Of a stretch of DNA of 64,000 nt, positions 46,783-58,692 are shown piece by piece. The notes below the pieces were generated by a model that worked only from the letters and a program-made list of their open reading frames with translations, was not told the origin of the DNA and did not search any database. A program made the position numbers and the translations under genes. The stretch's first letter is position 1, and each line of letters begins with the position of its first letter. The DNA is from Bos javanicus. Lineage: Eukaryota > Chordata > Mammalia > Artiodactyla > Bovidae. The stretch spans positions 24,030,001 through 24,094,000 of the forward strand of contig NC_083876.1 of assembly GCF_032452875.1 (NCBI RefSeq). Reading direction: 5' to 3'.

Positions 46783-47585
46783 TAACTGCTTTAATCACAG
46801 TTATAAAGCAAAAATCTGTCTGTAAGATAATAGAAAAAAATTAAGTGTGTTTGTGGGTCTGTCTTGGGTTCCTGGCACAAAGCTCCTAAAATTCTTGTAA
46901 CTTCCTAAGTGATAATGGAACTAGGAGTATCCTTTGTTCTAATATTTGGTGTTTGACCTTATTCCGAACTCAGAGTTCCTAAATCCCTTGGAATCTCCTG
47001 GGTGATAACAGTGTCTTTCACTCTAATGAGGTGACTCCTGACAGGCTCTTCAACGTGTTAGTGATGATCGTGTCTACATGATGAAGCCTTCATAAAGATC
47101 CCAAAGATACTAGGTTCAGGGATCTTCTGGGTTGCTAAACAAAGTGGAGGTGCTGGAAAAGTGGTGTGCCTCAGAAAGCTTAGATGCCCCACACTACTTC
47201 CCACTTACCTTTCCTTCTGTATCTCTTCCATCTGGCTGTTCTTCTGTATTCTTTGTTATATTCTTTTAAAATAAACTGGTAAATAGTAATTAAGCTCTTT
47301 TCCTGACTTCTGTTAAAAGCTATAGAAAATGAATTGAACCTGCGGAGGTGGTTACAGGAACTCTGATTTAGAGCTGATCAGTCAGAAGTATAGGTAACAG
47401 CCTGGACTCTGGACTTGCTGTTAGCGTCTGAGGATGTGGGCAGCTTCGTGAGACTGAGCCCTTACCTTGCGGCATAAGATGCTCTTAGTAGATAGTGTCA
47501 GAATTGAATTCAATTGTAGGACACACAGATGGTGTCACAGAATTGCTTGGTGTTTGGAAAACCCCCACACATCTGGTGTCAGAAG
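46783..47585. repeat. Old interspersed repeat, family unresolved
   Basis: 47270-47585 holds phrases I recognise from a common mammalian repeat ('aaaataaactggtaaatagt', 'ctgatcagtcagaagtatag', 'agatagtgtcagaattgaat', 'acacatctggtgtcagaagt') but cannot name. It is the host of the L1 insertion at 47598. Confidence 0.45.
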
Positions 47586-47597
47586 TATTGTGAGTCT

Positions 47598-47680
47598 CAT
47601 GCATACTTCCCAATATTCACTGCAGCATTATTTACAATAGCCAGGACAAGAAAGCAACTAAACGTCCATCCACAGAGCAA
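47598..47680 (+). mobile_element. L1 3' region, left part of a nested element
   Basis: Sense L1: 'caatattcactgcagcatta', 'acaatagccaggacaagaaa'. It resumes at about 48186 and 49157. TSD tattgtgagtct at 47586-47597 and 49642-49653 brackets the whole nest. Confidence 0.9.
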
Positions 47681-48185
47681 TTGTTTGTTACAGAGAAGAA
47701 CTGATTCTGACTCCATGTTGGAACTATTTCTTTGATTTGCCTTTTGGTGCTGTTATTATAATCATATATAATGCACTGCCTCAAAAGACCCTGCCCTCTG
47801 CCTGACTTAAAGTGCCTTTGTTCAGCTCACAGAGAGATAATCTGACCCTGCCCACCTGTGAATAGAAGGGATTACCACACCCCTTCTAAAGGCTGGCCCT
47901 TCCCAAAGATGTTGTGCAAGACTGCAGACCCTTTTTACTTTACCTCCTCACTGCCTCTTCCTCTCTATTCTGCCCTTTGACTTTAGTTCTGCATTGCTTC
48001 TCGAATCTCTAGTTCTACGAAAGGACCTGCATCCAGACCCAGACAAGATGATTACTTTGAGGCTTTAGTCTGCCGTCTTCTTGGTCAGCCAGCTTTCCAA
48101 ATAATGTATTCTTTGCGTCAACGCCTCTGTCTCTTGGATTCATTGGCCTGTCACGTGGTGAGCAGAGCAAACTTGGACTTGGTAA
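47681..48185 (+). mobile_element. Probable solitary ERV1-type LTR inside the L1
   Basis: About 500 non-L1 bases split the L1 between its 'cgtccatccacag' and 'aagaatggataaag' phrases. The right end ('ttggcctgtcacgtggtgag', 'agcaaacttggacttggta') resembles ruminant gammaretrovirus-like LTR ends. No viral gene sequence is present. The TSD is not clear, and orientation is judged from that right end. Confidence 0.5.
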
Positions 48186-48230
48186 AAGAATGGATAAAGA
48201 AGATGTGATGCATATATACAATGGGATGTT

Positions 48231-49156
48231 CAGTTCAGTTCAGTCGCTCAGTCGTGTCCGACTCTTTGCGACCCCATGAATCACAGCACTCAAGGCCTCC
48301 CTGTCCATCACCAACTCCCAGAGTTCACTCAGACTCACGTCCATCGAGTCAGTGATGCCATCCAGCCATCTCATCCTCTGTCGTCCCCTTCTCCTCCTGC
48401 CCCCAATCCCTCCCAGCATCAGAGTCTTTTCCAATAAGTCAGCTCTTCACGTGAGGTGGCCAAAGTACTGGAGTTTCAGCTTTAGCATCATTCCTTTCAA
48501 AGAAATCCCAGGGCTGATCTCCTTCAGAATGGACTGGTTGGATCTCCTTGCAGTCCAAGGGACTCTCAAGAGTCTTCTCCAACACCACAGTTCAAAAGCA
48601 TCAATTCTTCAGCACTCAGCTTTCTTCACAGTACAACTGTCACATCCATACATGACCACTGGAAAAACCATAGCCTTGACTAGACAGACCTTTGTTGGCA
48701 AAGTAATGTCTCTGCTTTTCAATATGCTATCTACGTTGGTCATAACTTTCCTTCCAAGGAGTAAGCGTCTTTTAATTTCATGGCTGCAGTCACCATTTGC
48801 AGAGATTTTGGAGCCCCAAAAAATAAAGTCTGACACTGTTTCCACTGTTTCCCCATCTATTTCCCATGAAGTGATGGGACCAGATTCCATGATCTTCGTT
48901 TTCTGAATGTTGAGATTTAAGCCAACTTTTTCACTCTCGTCTTTCACTTTCATCAAGAGGCTTTCTAGTTCCTCTTCACTTTCTGCCATAAGGGTGGTGT
49001 CATCTGCATATCTGAAGTTACTGACATTTCTTCCGGCAATCTTGATTTCAGCTTGTGCTTCTTCCAGCCCAGCGTTTCTCATGATGTACTCTGCATAGAA
49101 GTTAAATAAGCAGGGTGACAATATACAGCCTTGACGTACTCCTTTTCCTATTTGGA
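48231..49156 (-). mobile_element. BovB LINE inside the same L1
   Basis: Antisense on +, pentamer tail at 48231, then C-terminal RT on - (RYADDTTLMAESEEEL, with variants VSNFRYADD). 5'-truncated in the WFQIGKG stretch. The flanks gggatgtt (48223-48230) and ggaatggtt (about 49155-49163) are an imperfect TSD. The L1 phrase 'acaatggaatgtt..actcagcc' is what it interrupts. Confidence 0.9.
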
Positions 49157-49641
49157 ATGGTTACTTGGCCATAAAAAGAATGAAATAATGCCATTTACAG
49201 CAACATGGATGGATCTAGAGATTTTGTACTGAGTGAAATAGACAAGAAATATACTGAGCAAAAAGACAAGTATGTGATATCACCTATATGTGGAATCTAA
49301 AAAAAAAAAATGATACGAATGAACTTGTTTACAAAACAGAAATAGAGTCACTGATGTAAAAAACAAACTTATGGTGCAGGGGAGGGATAAATTGGGAGAT
49401 TGGGATTATATATATACAGTCCATATACAGACTACTATATATAAAATAGATGACTAAAAAGGAAGGACCTACTGTGTAGCATAGGGAACCCAACTCAATA
49501 CTCTGTAATGACCTATATGGGAAAAGAACCTAAAGAAGGGTTGATTTATGTGTGTGCATAACTGATTCACTTTGCTATAGAGCAGAAACTACAGAGCATT
49601 GTAAATCAACTATACTCTAATAAAAATTTTAAAATGTGAAA
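49157..49641 (+). mobile_element. L1 3' region, right part of the nested element
   Basis: Sense L1 3'UTR: 'ggccataaaaagaatgaaat', 'agcaacatggatggatctag', later 'caactatactctaataaaaa'. Ends at the TSD at 49642. Confidence 0.9.
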
Positions 49642-49979
49642 TATTGTGAGTCTGATAGTAATATGAGAGTAAAGGAGAAACACAGGAATAGTATAGATTT
49701 TCTTTACATTATCCATTATTCTTAGAAAAGCCATGTTCATATTTAATATATTGCATGTTTTACTCTTCCATATGATTTTTAGGATTATTTCTAAATTTAA
49801 TTTAAAACCTGTTGGGATTATTTTGGATCATACTGGATCAATAGATGAATATATTATAGAGTTACCTAGTAAAATCCAAGATGTTCAGTTAAATTTGAAG
49901 TTCAGATAATCAAAATATATGTATATATTTGTATAATTGTTGTATGTATATAATTTTGTAGTATAAGTACAGCCCATAT

Positions 49980-50168
49980 AGGGCTTCCATGTTGACTCAG
50001 GTGGTAAAGAATCTACCTACAATGCAGGAGACCCAGGTTCGATCCCTGGGTCAGGAAAATCCCTTGGAGAAGGGAATGGCTACCCACTCCAGTATTCTTG
50101 GCTGGAGAATTCCATGGACAGAGGAGCCTGGCAGGCTATAGTCCATGGGATCACAAATAGTATAATAC
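49980..50168 (+). mobile_element. Bov-tA SINE
   Basis: Sense Bov-tA: 'actcaggtggtaaagaatct', 'cccaggttcgatccctgggt' and 'tggacagaggagcctggcag'. Confidence 0.92.
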
Positions 50169-50548
50169 TTGGGACATATTTATACAAAAGAGCCTTTTGT
50201 TATTCATTTGAAATTGAAATTTAACTATTTTCTATTCTAATTTGATAACTCTGGCAATGTAATCTGGGAAGAAATGACATCTTTAAAATACTGTCATCAT
50301 TTTCACAAATACTATATCCTTTTCATCTATTTAGTGTTTGTATCACTAAATCATTGGTGTATATCTGTCTCATTTTGTTAGATTTATTCCTAGGTGACTT
50401 AAAATTTTTCAAGTTATTTTAAATGAGAAAATTTGTTACTGTCCAGAAATTCTATTAATTTTTGTTTAGTGATCTCATATTTAGCAGTCTAATTGAACTT
50501 TATTAATACATTTGCCTATAAACTATCCTGAATTTTTGTATTTACAAT

Positions 50549-50830
50549 GCTGCTGCTGCTGCTGCTGCTAAGTCACTTCAGTCGTATCTGACTCTGTGCG
50601 ACCCCATAGACGGCAGCCCACCCGTCTCCACCACCTCTGGGATTCTCCAGGCAAGAACACTGGAGTGAATTGCCATTTCTTTTTCCAGTGCATGAAAGTG
50701 AAAAGTGAAAGTGAAGTCGCTCCCTTGTGTCTGACTCTTCTCGACCCCATAGACTGCAGCCCACCAGGCTCCTCCGTCCATGGGATTTCCCAGGCAAAAG
50801 TACTGGAGTGGGGTGCCATTGCCTTATCCA
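50549..50830 (-). mobile_element. Bov-A2 SINE with (GCT)n
   Basis: Antisense Bov-A2 dimer, beginning with a (gct)n run that is the reverse of the agc tail. A 12-bp perfect TSD, tgtatttacaat, lies at 50537-50548 and 50831-50842. Confidence 0.95.
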
Positions 50831-50924
50831 TGTATTTACAATAACATCACTTAAAAAGAATGAGCTTTATTTACTTCTTTCTAATCCATATTTTTTTATC
50901 ATGTTTAAAAAAATATATATATAT

Positions 50925-51108
50925 ATTTTAAAATTTGGCTATACTGGGTCTGAATTGTGGCACACATGTTGCAGCATGTGAACTCTTAGTTGTAGTTTCC
51001 AAACTCTAAGTTTCAGCATGTGTGATCTAGTCCCCTGACCAGGTATTGAACCCAGGCCCCCTGCATTGGAAGCTCTAAGTTTTAGCCACTGGACCACTAT
51101 ATTAGTCC
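50925..51108 (-). mobile_element. CHR-type tRNA-derived SINE
   Basis: Antisense: 'gtggcacacatgttgcagca', 'aactcttagttgtagtttcc', 'ctgaccaggtattgaaccca' and 'ttttagccactggaccac' match the cetartiodactyl CHR SINE layout. Confidence 0.75.
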
Positions 51109-51468
51109 CTAATCCATACCGTTTTTTGTTTTTGTTTTTTTTAACTGCACAGAAGGGATCTCCAGTACAATGCTGGGAAGAAGTGGTAATAGCAGGTATC
51201 TTTGTCTTGTTTCAATTAAAAAAAAACATGTCTATAATTTTATCAAACTTTTATGTTTATTGAAGGTCTTTAATAGATAATTCCTATCAGGCTAAAATTT
51301 TTCTATTTCTAGTTTGCTAAGAGTTAATCATTATTACAGTGAACGGGTATTTAAACATCAAAAATATTTTCTGTATCGATAGAGATCATCATATGGTAGT
51401 TTTCCCCTTTAATTTCTCAATGTGGTAAATATAGTAACAGATTTCCAGATATTCTCAACTTAGTCATC

Positions 51469-51755
51469 AGTTCAGTTAAGTCACTCAGTCGTGTCTGACT
51501 CTTTGCGACCCTATGAATCGCAGCACGCCAGGCCTCCCTGTCCATCACCAACTCCCAGAGTTCACTCAGACTCACGTCCATCGAGTCGGTGATGCCATCC
51601 AGCCATCTCATCCTCTGTCGTCCCCTTCTCCTCCTGCCCCCAATCCCTCCAGCATCAGAATCTTTTCCAATGAGTCAACTCTTCACATGAGGTGGCCAAA
51701 GTATTGGAGTTTCAGCTTTAGCATCATTCCTTTCAAAGAAATCCCAGGGCTGAGT
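51469..51755 (-). mobile_element. BovB LINE 3' fragment
   Basis: Antisense BovB tail and C-terminal ORF (MRWLDGITDSMDVSLSELWE on -). 5'-truncated after the 'cccagggctga' landmark. Confidence 0.9.
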
Positions 51756-52002
51756 CAAGGCATACACAGAAACAAACACACATAAACACTGGTGGATTCC
51801 ATTCGTTAATAGTTTGTTTAGAGGGTTTTTATCCCACGTGACGTCAGCTTATAATTTTTCTTTCTTGTAGTATTTGTATCTGACTTTGGAGTGAAGGCTT
51901 TCTTGGCTTTCTAAAATGAAGTCATTAGAGAGGGGTTTCTGTTTTTACTGTCCTTTAAAATAGTGTGTATAATTTTAGATTGATCTTTTCCTTGAAACAA
52001 AA

Positions 52003-52147
52003 TTCTCAAACTTCAGCCTGCCTTGTGTACAGACTCATCAGCTCTCACGTGGGATTGCTCATTTAGTAGGTGTGAAGTGGAACTTGAGAATTTGTGGGTC
52101 TGACAAGTTCTCAGGTGATGCTCATGCTCATGTTCTAAGGGCTCAAC
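52003..52147 (+). repeat. MER5A-like remnant
   Basis: 'aaattctcaaacttcagcct', 'tctcaggtgatgctcatgct' in MER5A order. Confidence 0.55.
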
Positions 52148-52730
52148 TTCAAAAACAACTGCTATAAGTATTTGGTAAAGTTTATTCATAAAATCTGATG
52201 GGCCAAGTTGTTCAGTTTTGTTTTCTTAAGTAATGAGTGCATTTGAAACTATTAATTCATTATAGATCTAATTCTAGTCTAGTTTTCTTTTGAGTCCATT
52301 TGGAAAGGTATAGCTCTCTAAGAAATTGTCCACAATTTCACTTATGTCGATAGAATTATTCAGGATATTCTCTTATAATGTTTTAAGTCTTGGAGCATTG
52401 TGCTCTAGTTTTCAATTCTAATAATATGTGTTTGTGACTTTTCTCCAGTGGTGTCCTGGAGCTGGTTTGTGCCAGCTGCCCAGAACCATTTATATGGTCT
52501 TTTCCTAATGTGTACAGTGACATCATGTCAGTAGATTAAAATCAGCAGAAGTGCAAATATTTACATAATAGGGATCAGAAATCTTACAACTTAGAGTCTA
52601 CCTCCACCCCAGAGAGAGCTGATTAACCAGCATAACTCCCTCTCTCTTTCTTTGCCTACTCTTTTTCTCCCCTTCTCCCTCTCGTCTTCTCTCTTTTCCA
52701 TCAAACTTATTATATATTTTTCTGTTTTAT

Positions 52731-53803
52731 TCAGTTCAGTTCAGTTCAGTCGCTCAGTCATGTCCAACTCTTTGCAACCCCATGAATCTCAGCACGCAAG
52801 GCCTCCCTGTCCATCACCAACTCCTGGAGTTCACTCAAACTCATGTCCATCGAGTCAGTGATGCCATCCAGCCATCTCATTCTCTGTCGTCCCCTTCTCC
52901 TCCTGCCCCTAATCCCTCCCAGCATCAGAGTCTTTTCCAATGAGTCAACACTTTGCATGAAGTAGCCAAAGTACTGGAGTTTCAGCTTTAGCATCAGTCC
53001 TTCCAAAGAACACCCAGGACTGATCTCCTTTAGAATGGACTGGTTGGATCTCCTTGCAGTCCAAGGGACTCTCAAGAGTCTTCTCCAACACCACAGTTCA
53101 AAAGCATCAATTCTTCAGCACTCAGCTTTCTTCACAGTCCAACTCTCACATCCATACATGACCCCGGGAAAAACTATAGCCTTGACTAGACAGACCTTTG
53201 TTGGCAAAGTAATGTCTGTGTTTTTGAATATGTTATCTAGGTTGGTCACAACTTTCCTTCCAAGGAGTAAGCGTCTTTTAATTTCATGTGCAGTCACCAT
53301 CTGCAGTGATTTTGGAGCCCAAAAAATAAAGTCTGACACTGTTTCCACTGTTTCCCCATCTATTTCCCATGAAGTAATGGGACCAGATTCCATGATCTTT
53401 GTTTTCTGAATGTTGAGCTTTAAGCCAACTTTTTCACTCTCCTCTTTCACTTTCATCAAGAGGCTTTTGAGTTCCTCTTCACTTTCTGCCATAAAGGTGG
53501 TGTCATCTGCATATCTGAGGTTATTGATATTTCTCCCGGCAATCTTGATTCCAGCTTGTGCTTCCTCCAGCCCAGGGTTTTTCATGATGTACTCTGCATA
53601 GAAGTTAAATAAGCAGGGTGACAATATACAGCCTTGATGCACTCCTTTTCCTATTTGGAACCAGTCTGTTGTTCCATGTCCAGTTCTAACTGTTGCTTCC
53701 TGACCTGCATATAGGTTTCTCAAGAGGCAGGTCAGGTGGTCTGGTATTCCCATCTCCTTCAGAATTTTCCACAGTTTATTTTGATCCACACAGTCAAAGG
53801 CTA
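52731..53803 (-). mobile_element. BovB LINE with partly open RT frame
   Basis: Antisense, pentamer tail at 52731. On - a frame of 232 codons covers RT with GVHQGCILSPCLFNFYAEYI and RYADDTTFMAESEEEL. A small deletion near 53285-53320 shifts the frame in the SKITADGDCSHEIK stretch. 5'-truncated at AKAFDCVDQNK. Confidence 0.92.
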
Positions 53804-54424
53804 ATTTTGTCAAAAAATAATTTTTGATTATTTAATTCTCTGGTTTGTATCTTTGTTTCTTAGAGTAATAGATATTTGATCTTAGTTATAATTCTCCTTA
53901 TCTATTCTTAGGATTTATCTTATTATTTTTCTAAGTTCTTAGATGGATGATTGACTCATTCATTTTTAGTTTCTCTTGTTTTGTAACATATTTTTCCTCT
54001 GAAAACTATTTAGATGGAACTCCACAAGTTTGCTTTATGGGAGTCTAATCGTAATTCATGACCTAATATTTGATAATAAACACAGTCCATTATGATTTCT
54101 TCCTTGACTCATGAGTTATCTAGACTCCTGCTCATTTAAATGCCCAGATATTTGTTACTGTGATTTTTATTTGTTTATTTTTTAAGCTGTACATATTGGT
54201 TTTTCATTTTGTAGCAGAGTAGTTATGGAACACAGTGTACGTTATTCATTTTGGGGCATTTGTTGAGACTACTTTGTTGTCTGGAACCTAGTCAGCATTT
54301 GAAAATGTCTCATTTGAGCTTGAAAAGAATGTGCATCCACCAGTACACTAATTTAGTACCTTCACTAAGTTATTAATTTTGTTGCTCACATCTTTTAAAA
54401 AATGTTTTAAAATTAACTATCAGT

Positions 54425-54634
54425 AGTAGTAGTGTTAAGTCGCTCAGTATTGTCTGACTCTGTGATCTTTTGGACTGTAGCCTGCCAGGCTCCCCTGTCC
54501 ATGCAATTCTCCAGCAAGAATACTGGAGTGGGTTGCCATGCCCTTCTCCAGGGAATCTTCCCGACTCAGGAATTGAATCCAGGAGTCCTGCATTGAAGAC
54601 AGATTCTTTATTGTCTGAGCTACCAGTGAAGCCC
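54425..54634 (-). mobile_element. Bov-tA SINE
   Basis: Antisense Bov-tA: 'gtaagtcgctcagtattgtc'-like start (gttaagtcgctcag), 'gcaagaatactggagtgggt' and the tRNA-like end 'tgtctgagctaccagtgaag'. TSD aactatcagta / aaccatcagta with one mismatch, at about 54414-54424 and 54636-54646. Confidence 0.88.
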
Positions 54635-54646
54635 TAACCATCAGTA

Positions 54647-55449
54647 ACTATGCGTAACTGTCAGTTTCTTGGAGAAAGGTATGAAAATACTTGTTTCCAT
54701 TGTGCAGATACCTTGTCACACTTCAATTTTCCTTTCTGCCTGTGAATTCCAGCCCCTACGGATATATCTGATTGAATACTCCATGAGCTGAGACCTAGCT
54801 TCACCTTTGTTCTCTACTATTGCTTTATGTCTTTGTTTATGGCTCCTGGAGTTTTCCTGTCTTCTTTTCAAGCTGAAAGTTGTACTAAGCCATTGAAAAA
54901 ATATTTCATTCAGAATTTTCTTTATTGTCAGAGGGAAACCATCTATATTAGCTAGGTTTGCTGTGTTTGTTCCTGCTTTACATCTGCTTTCCAATTCTGC
55001 CTTGAATTTCAACTAAGATAAATATTCCAACGTTTGTGTTTATTAATTCCTCTCACTGTGTCTCCCTTATTTTCACTTACTGCATTCTTTTTTCTAATTT
55101 CTTGGATTGGACTCCTTGTTTTCTTGTCATTATTTTGTACTAATTTTGTAAAAGCACTCAAGAATTTTGATTTCTCTATGAAGAATGTTTTAAGGAGAGG
55201 CATATGCCTTGAATATCATTTTCTTAGTTTTCATTTGTAGCATTGATTTTTGTTCCTCTGCATTATAAACCTATCTTTCAGTTTTGAACAGGATACTATG
55301 GTGAAGATAGTGGTAGAGAGCAATCTATTTGGCACTGTTGAACAAGAGGTCTGAGTTTATTTTAATCTAGAGATATATGATGACAAGAATGCTGCAAGGC
55401 AAAATTGAGAAAAAATAGGAAACACTGCCAAGAAATATCACATACATCT
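54647..55449. other. Intergenic, probably more old L1
   Basis: T-rich with phrases reminiscent of antisense L1, but not secure. No gene. Confidence 0.35.
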
Positions 55450-55454
55450 ATTTA

Positions 55455-55825
55455 AAAAAAAAAAAAAACCTTTTTGGGGAGTATAGTTGATTTACAATGT
55501 TGTTAGTTTCAGATGTACAGCAGATTTAACCTGCTGTACATATACATATATCCACTCTTTCTTAGCTTCTTTTCCCACGTAGGCTCTTGCACAGTGTTGA
55601 GAAGAGCTCCTTGTGCTATTCAGCAGGCCATTATTAGTTACCTATCCTACATATAGTAGTGTGTATATATCAATCCCAGTGTTCTAAATTATCCTTACTT
55701 CCTGTTACTCCTGGTAACCATAAGTTTATTTTCTATATCTGTAATTCTGTGTCTGTTTTGCATTTGTAGCCTTTTTTTCTTAAAGATACCATGTGTAAGT
55801 GATATCATATGATATTTGTCTTTCT
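55455..55825 (-). repeat. Older L1 3' end, left part (host of the young L1)
   Basis: Antisense L1 3'UTR: T-rich start after an A-run, 'gtatagttgatttacaatgt', 'cttgtgctattcagcaggcc', ending 'catatgatatttgtctttct'. It resumes at 60711. Confidence 0.85.
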
Positions 55826-58676
55826 TTTTTTTTTTTTTTCCATTCTCCCAATTCTTCCCACCCTCTCCCTCTCCCACAGAGTCCATAAGCCTGTTCTATA
55901 CATCAGTGTCTCTTTTGCTGTCTCGTATACAGGGTTATCGTTACCATCTTTCTAAATTCCATATATATGCGTTAGTATACTGTATTGGTGTTTTTCCTTC
56001 TGGCTTACTTCACTCTGTATAATAGGCTCCAGTTTCATCCACCTCATTAGAACTGATTCAAATGTATTCTTTTTAATGGCTGAGTAATACTCCATTGTGT
56101 ATATGTACCACAGCTTGCTTATCCATTCATCTGCTGATGGACATCTAGGTTGCTTCCATGTCCTGGCTATTATAAACAGTGCTGCGATGAACATTGGGGT
56201 ACACGTGTCTCTTTCCTTTCTGGTTTCCTCAGTGTGTATGCCCAGCAGTGGAATTGCTGGATCATAAGGCAGTTCTATTTCCAGTTTTTTAAGGAATCTC
56301 CACACTGTTCTCCGTAGTGGCTGTACTAGTTTGCATTCCCACCAACAGTGTAAGAGGGTTCCCTTTTCTCCACACCCTCTCCAGCATTTATTATTTGTAG
56401 ACTTTTGGATCGCAGCCATTCTGACTGGTGTGAAATGGTATCTCATAGTGGTTTTGATTTGCATTTCTCTGATAATGAGTGATGTTGAGCATCTTTTCAT
56501 GTGTTTGTTAGCCATCTGTATGTCTTCTTTGGAGAAATGTCTATTTAGTTCTTTGTCCCATTTTTTGATTGGGTCATTTATTTTTCTGGAGTTGAGCTGT
56601 AGGAGTTGCTTGTATATTTTTGAGATTAGTTGTTTGTCGGTTGCTTCATTTGCTATTATTTTCTCCTATTCTGAAGGCTGTCTTTTCACCTTGCTAATAG
56701 TTTCCTTTGATGTGCAGAAGCTTTTAAGGTTAATTAGGTCCCATTTGTTTATTTTTGCTTTTATTTCCAATATTCTGGGAGGTGGGTCATAGAGGATCCT
56801 GCTGTGATGTATGTCAGAGAGTGTTTTGCCTATGTTCTCCTCTAGGAGTTTTATAGTTTCTGGTCTTACGTTGAGATCTTTAATCCATTTTGAGTTTATT
56901 TTTGTATATGGTGTTAGAAAGTGTTCTAGTTTCATTCTTTTACAAGTGGTTGACCAGATTTCCCAGCACCACTTGTTAAAGAGATTGTCTTTAATCCATT
57001 GTATATTCTTGCCTCCTTTGTCAAAGATAAGGTGTCCATATGTGCGTGGATTTATCTCTGGGCTTTCTATTTTGTTCCATTGATCTATATTTCTGTCTTT
57101 GTGCCAGTACCATACTGTCTTGATAACTGTGGCTTTGTAGTAGAGCCTGAAGTCAGGTAGGTTGATTCCTCCAGTTCCATTCTTCTTTCTCAAGATCGCT
57201 TTGGCTATTCGAGGTTTTTTGTATTTCCATACAAATTGTGAAATTATTTGTTCTAGCTCTGTGAAGAATACTGTTGGTAGCTTGATAGGGATTGCATTGA
57301 ATCTATAAATTGCTTTGGGTAGTATACTCATTTTCACTATATTGATTCTTCCAATCCATGAACATGGTATATTTCTCCATCTATTAGTGTCCTCTTTGAT
57401 TTCTTTCACCAGTGTTTTATAGTTTTCTATATATAGGTCTTTAGTTTCTTTAGGTAGATATATTCCTAAGTATTTTATTCTTTTCGTTGCAATGGTGAAT
57501 GGAATTGTTTCCTTAATTTCTCTTTCTGTTTTCTCATTATTAGTGTATAGGAATGCAAGGGATTTCTGTGTGTTGATTTTATATCCTGCAACTTTACTAT
57601 AATCATTGATTAGTTCTAGTAATTTTCTGGTGGAGTCTTTAGGGTTTTCTATGTAGAGGATCATGTCATCTGCAAATAGTGAGAGTTTTACTTCTTCTTT
57701 TCCAATTTGGATTCCTTTTATTTCTTTTTCTGCTCTGATTGCTGTGGCCAAAACTTCCAAAACTATGTTGAATAGTAATGGTGAAAGTGGGCACCCTTGT
57801 CTTGTTCCTGACTTTAGAGGAAATGCTTTCAATTTTTCACCATTGAGGATAATGTTTGCAGTGGGTTTGTCATATATAGCTTTTATTATGTTGAGGTATG
57901 TTCCTTCTATTCCTGCTTTCTGGAGAGTTTTTATCATAAATGGGTGTTGAATTTTGTCAAAGGCTTTCTCTGCATCTATTGAGATAATCATATGGTTTTT
58001 GTTTTTCAATTTGTTAATATGGTGTATTACATTGATTGATTTGCGGATATTGAGGAATCCTTGCATCCCTGGGATAAAGCCCACTTGGTCATGGTGTATG
58101 ATCTTTTTAATGTGTTGTTGGATTCTGATTGCTAGAATTTTGTTTAGGATTTTTGCATCTATATTCATCAGTGATATTGGCCTGTAGTTTTCTTTTTTTG
58201 TGGGATCTTTGTCAGGTTTTGGTATTAGGGTGATGGTGGCCTCATAGAATGAGTTTGGAAGTTTACCTTCCTCTGCAATTTTCTGGAAGAGTTTGAGCAG
58301 GATAGGTGTTAGCTCTTCTCTAAATTTTTGGTAGAATTCAGCTGTGAAGCCGTCTGGACCTGGGCTTTTGTTTGCTGGAAGATTTTTGATTACAGTTTCA
58401 ATTTCCGTGCTTGTGGTGGGTCTGTTAAGGTTTTCTATTTCTTCCTGGTTGAGTTTTGGAAAGTTGTACTTTTCTAAGAATTTGTCCATTTCTTCCTCGT
58501 TGTCCATTTTATTGGCATATAATTGTTGATAATAGTCTCTTATGATCCTTTGTATTTCTGTGTTGTCTGTTGTGATCTCTCCATTTTCGTTTCTAATTTT
58601 ATTGATTTGATTTTTCTCCCTTTGTTTCTTGATGAGTCTGGCTAATGGTTTATCAATTTTATTTATCCTTTCAAAG
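55826..58676 (-). mobile_element. Young L1, 3' segment: ORF2 RT and C-terminus, one stop, short 3'UTR
   Basis: On -, one frame runs from the junction near 58676 to TGA-side end at 55952, broken only by a TAG at 56668-56666 where a Trp codon is expected (RQPSE*EKII). RT landmarks: ANKSPGPDGFTAEFYQ, RQGCPLSPLLFN and the catalytic FADDMILY. The C-terminus has the Cys-rich stretch and PYDPAIPLLGIHTEE. The 3'UTR stops after 'gggagaatgg' and goes straight into a poly(A) of about 14 (55826-55839 on +). With the inverted 5' segment it forms one twin-primed insertion, flanked by the 15-bp TSD gatatttgtctttct at 55811-55825 and 60710-60724. Confidence 0.95.
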
Positions 58677-58692
58677 GATAAATTTTATTTAT

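Larger units (their letters stand above)
50250..54412 (-). repeat. Old L1 ORF2 in antisense, repeatedly interrupted
   Basis: Scattered antisense L1 ORF2 phrases: 'tttgttagatttattcctag' (about 50377), 'gtatctttgtcttgtttc' (about 51195), 'tttattgaaggtctttaata' (about 51255) and 'atagagatcatcatatggta' (about 51378). The pieces are separated by the SINEs and BovB copies listed next. No frames survive. Confidence 0.6.
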
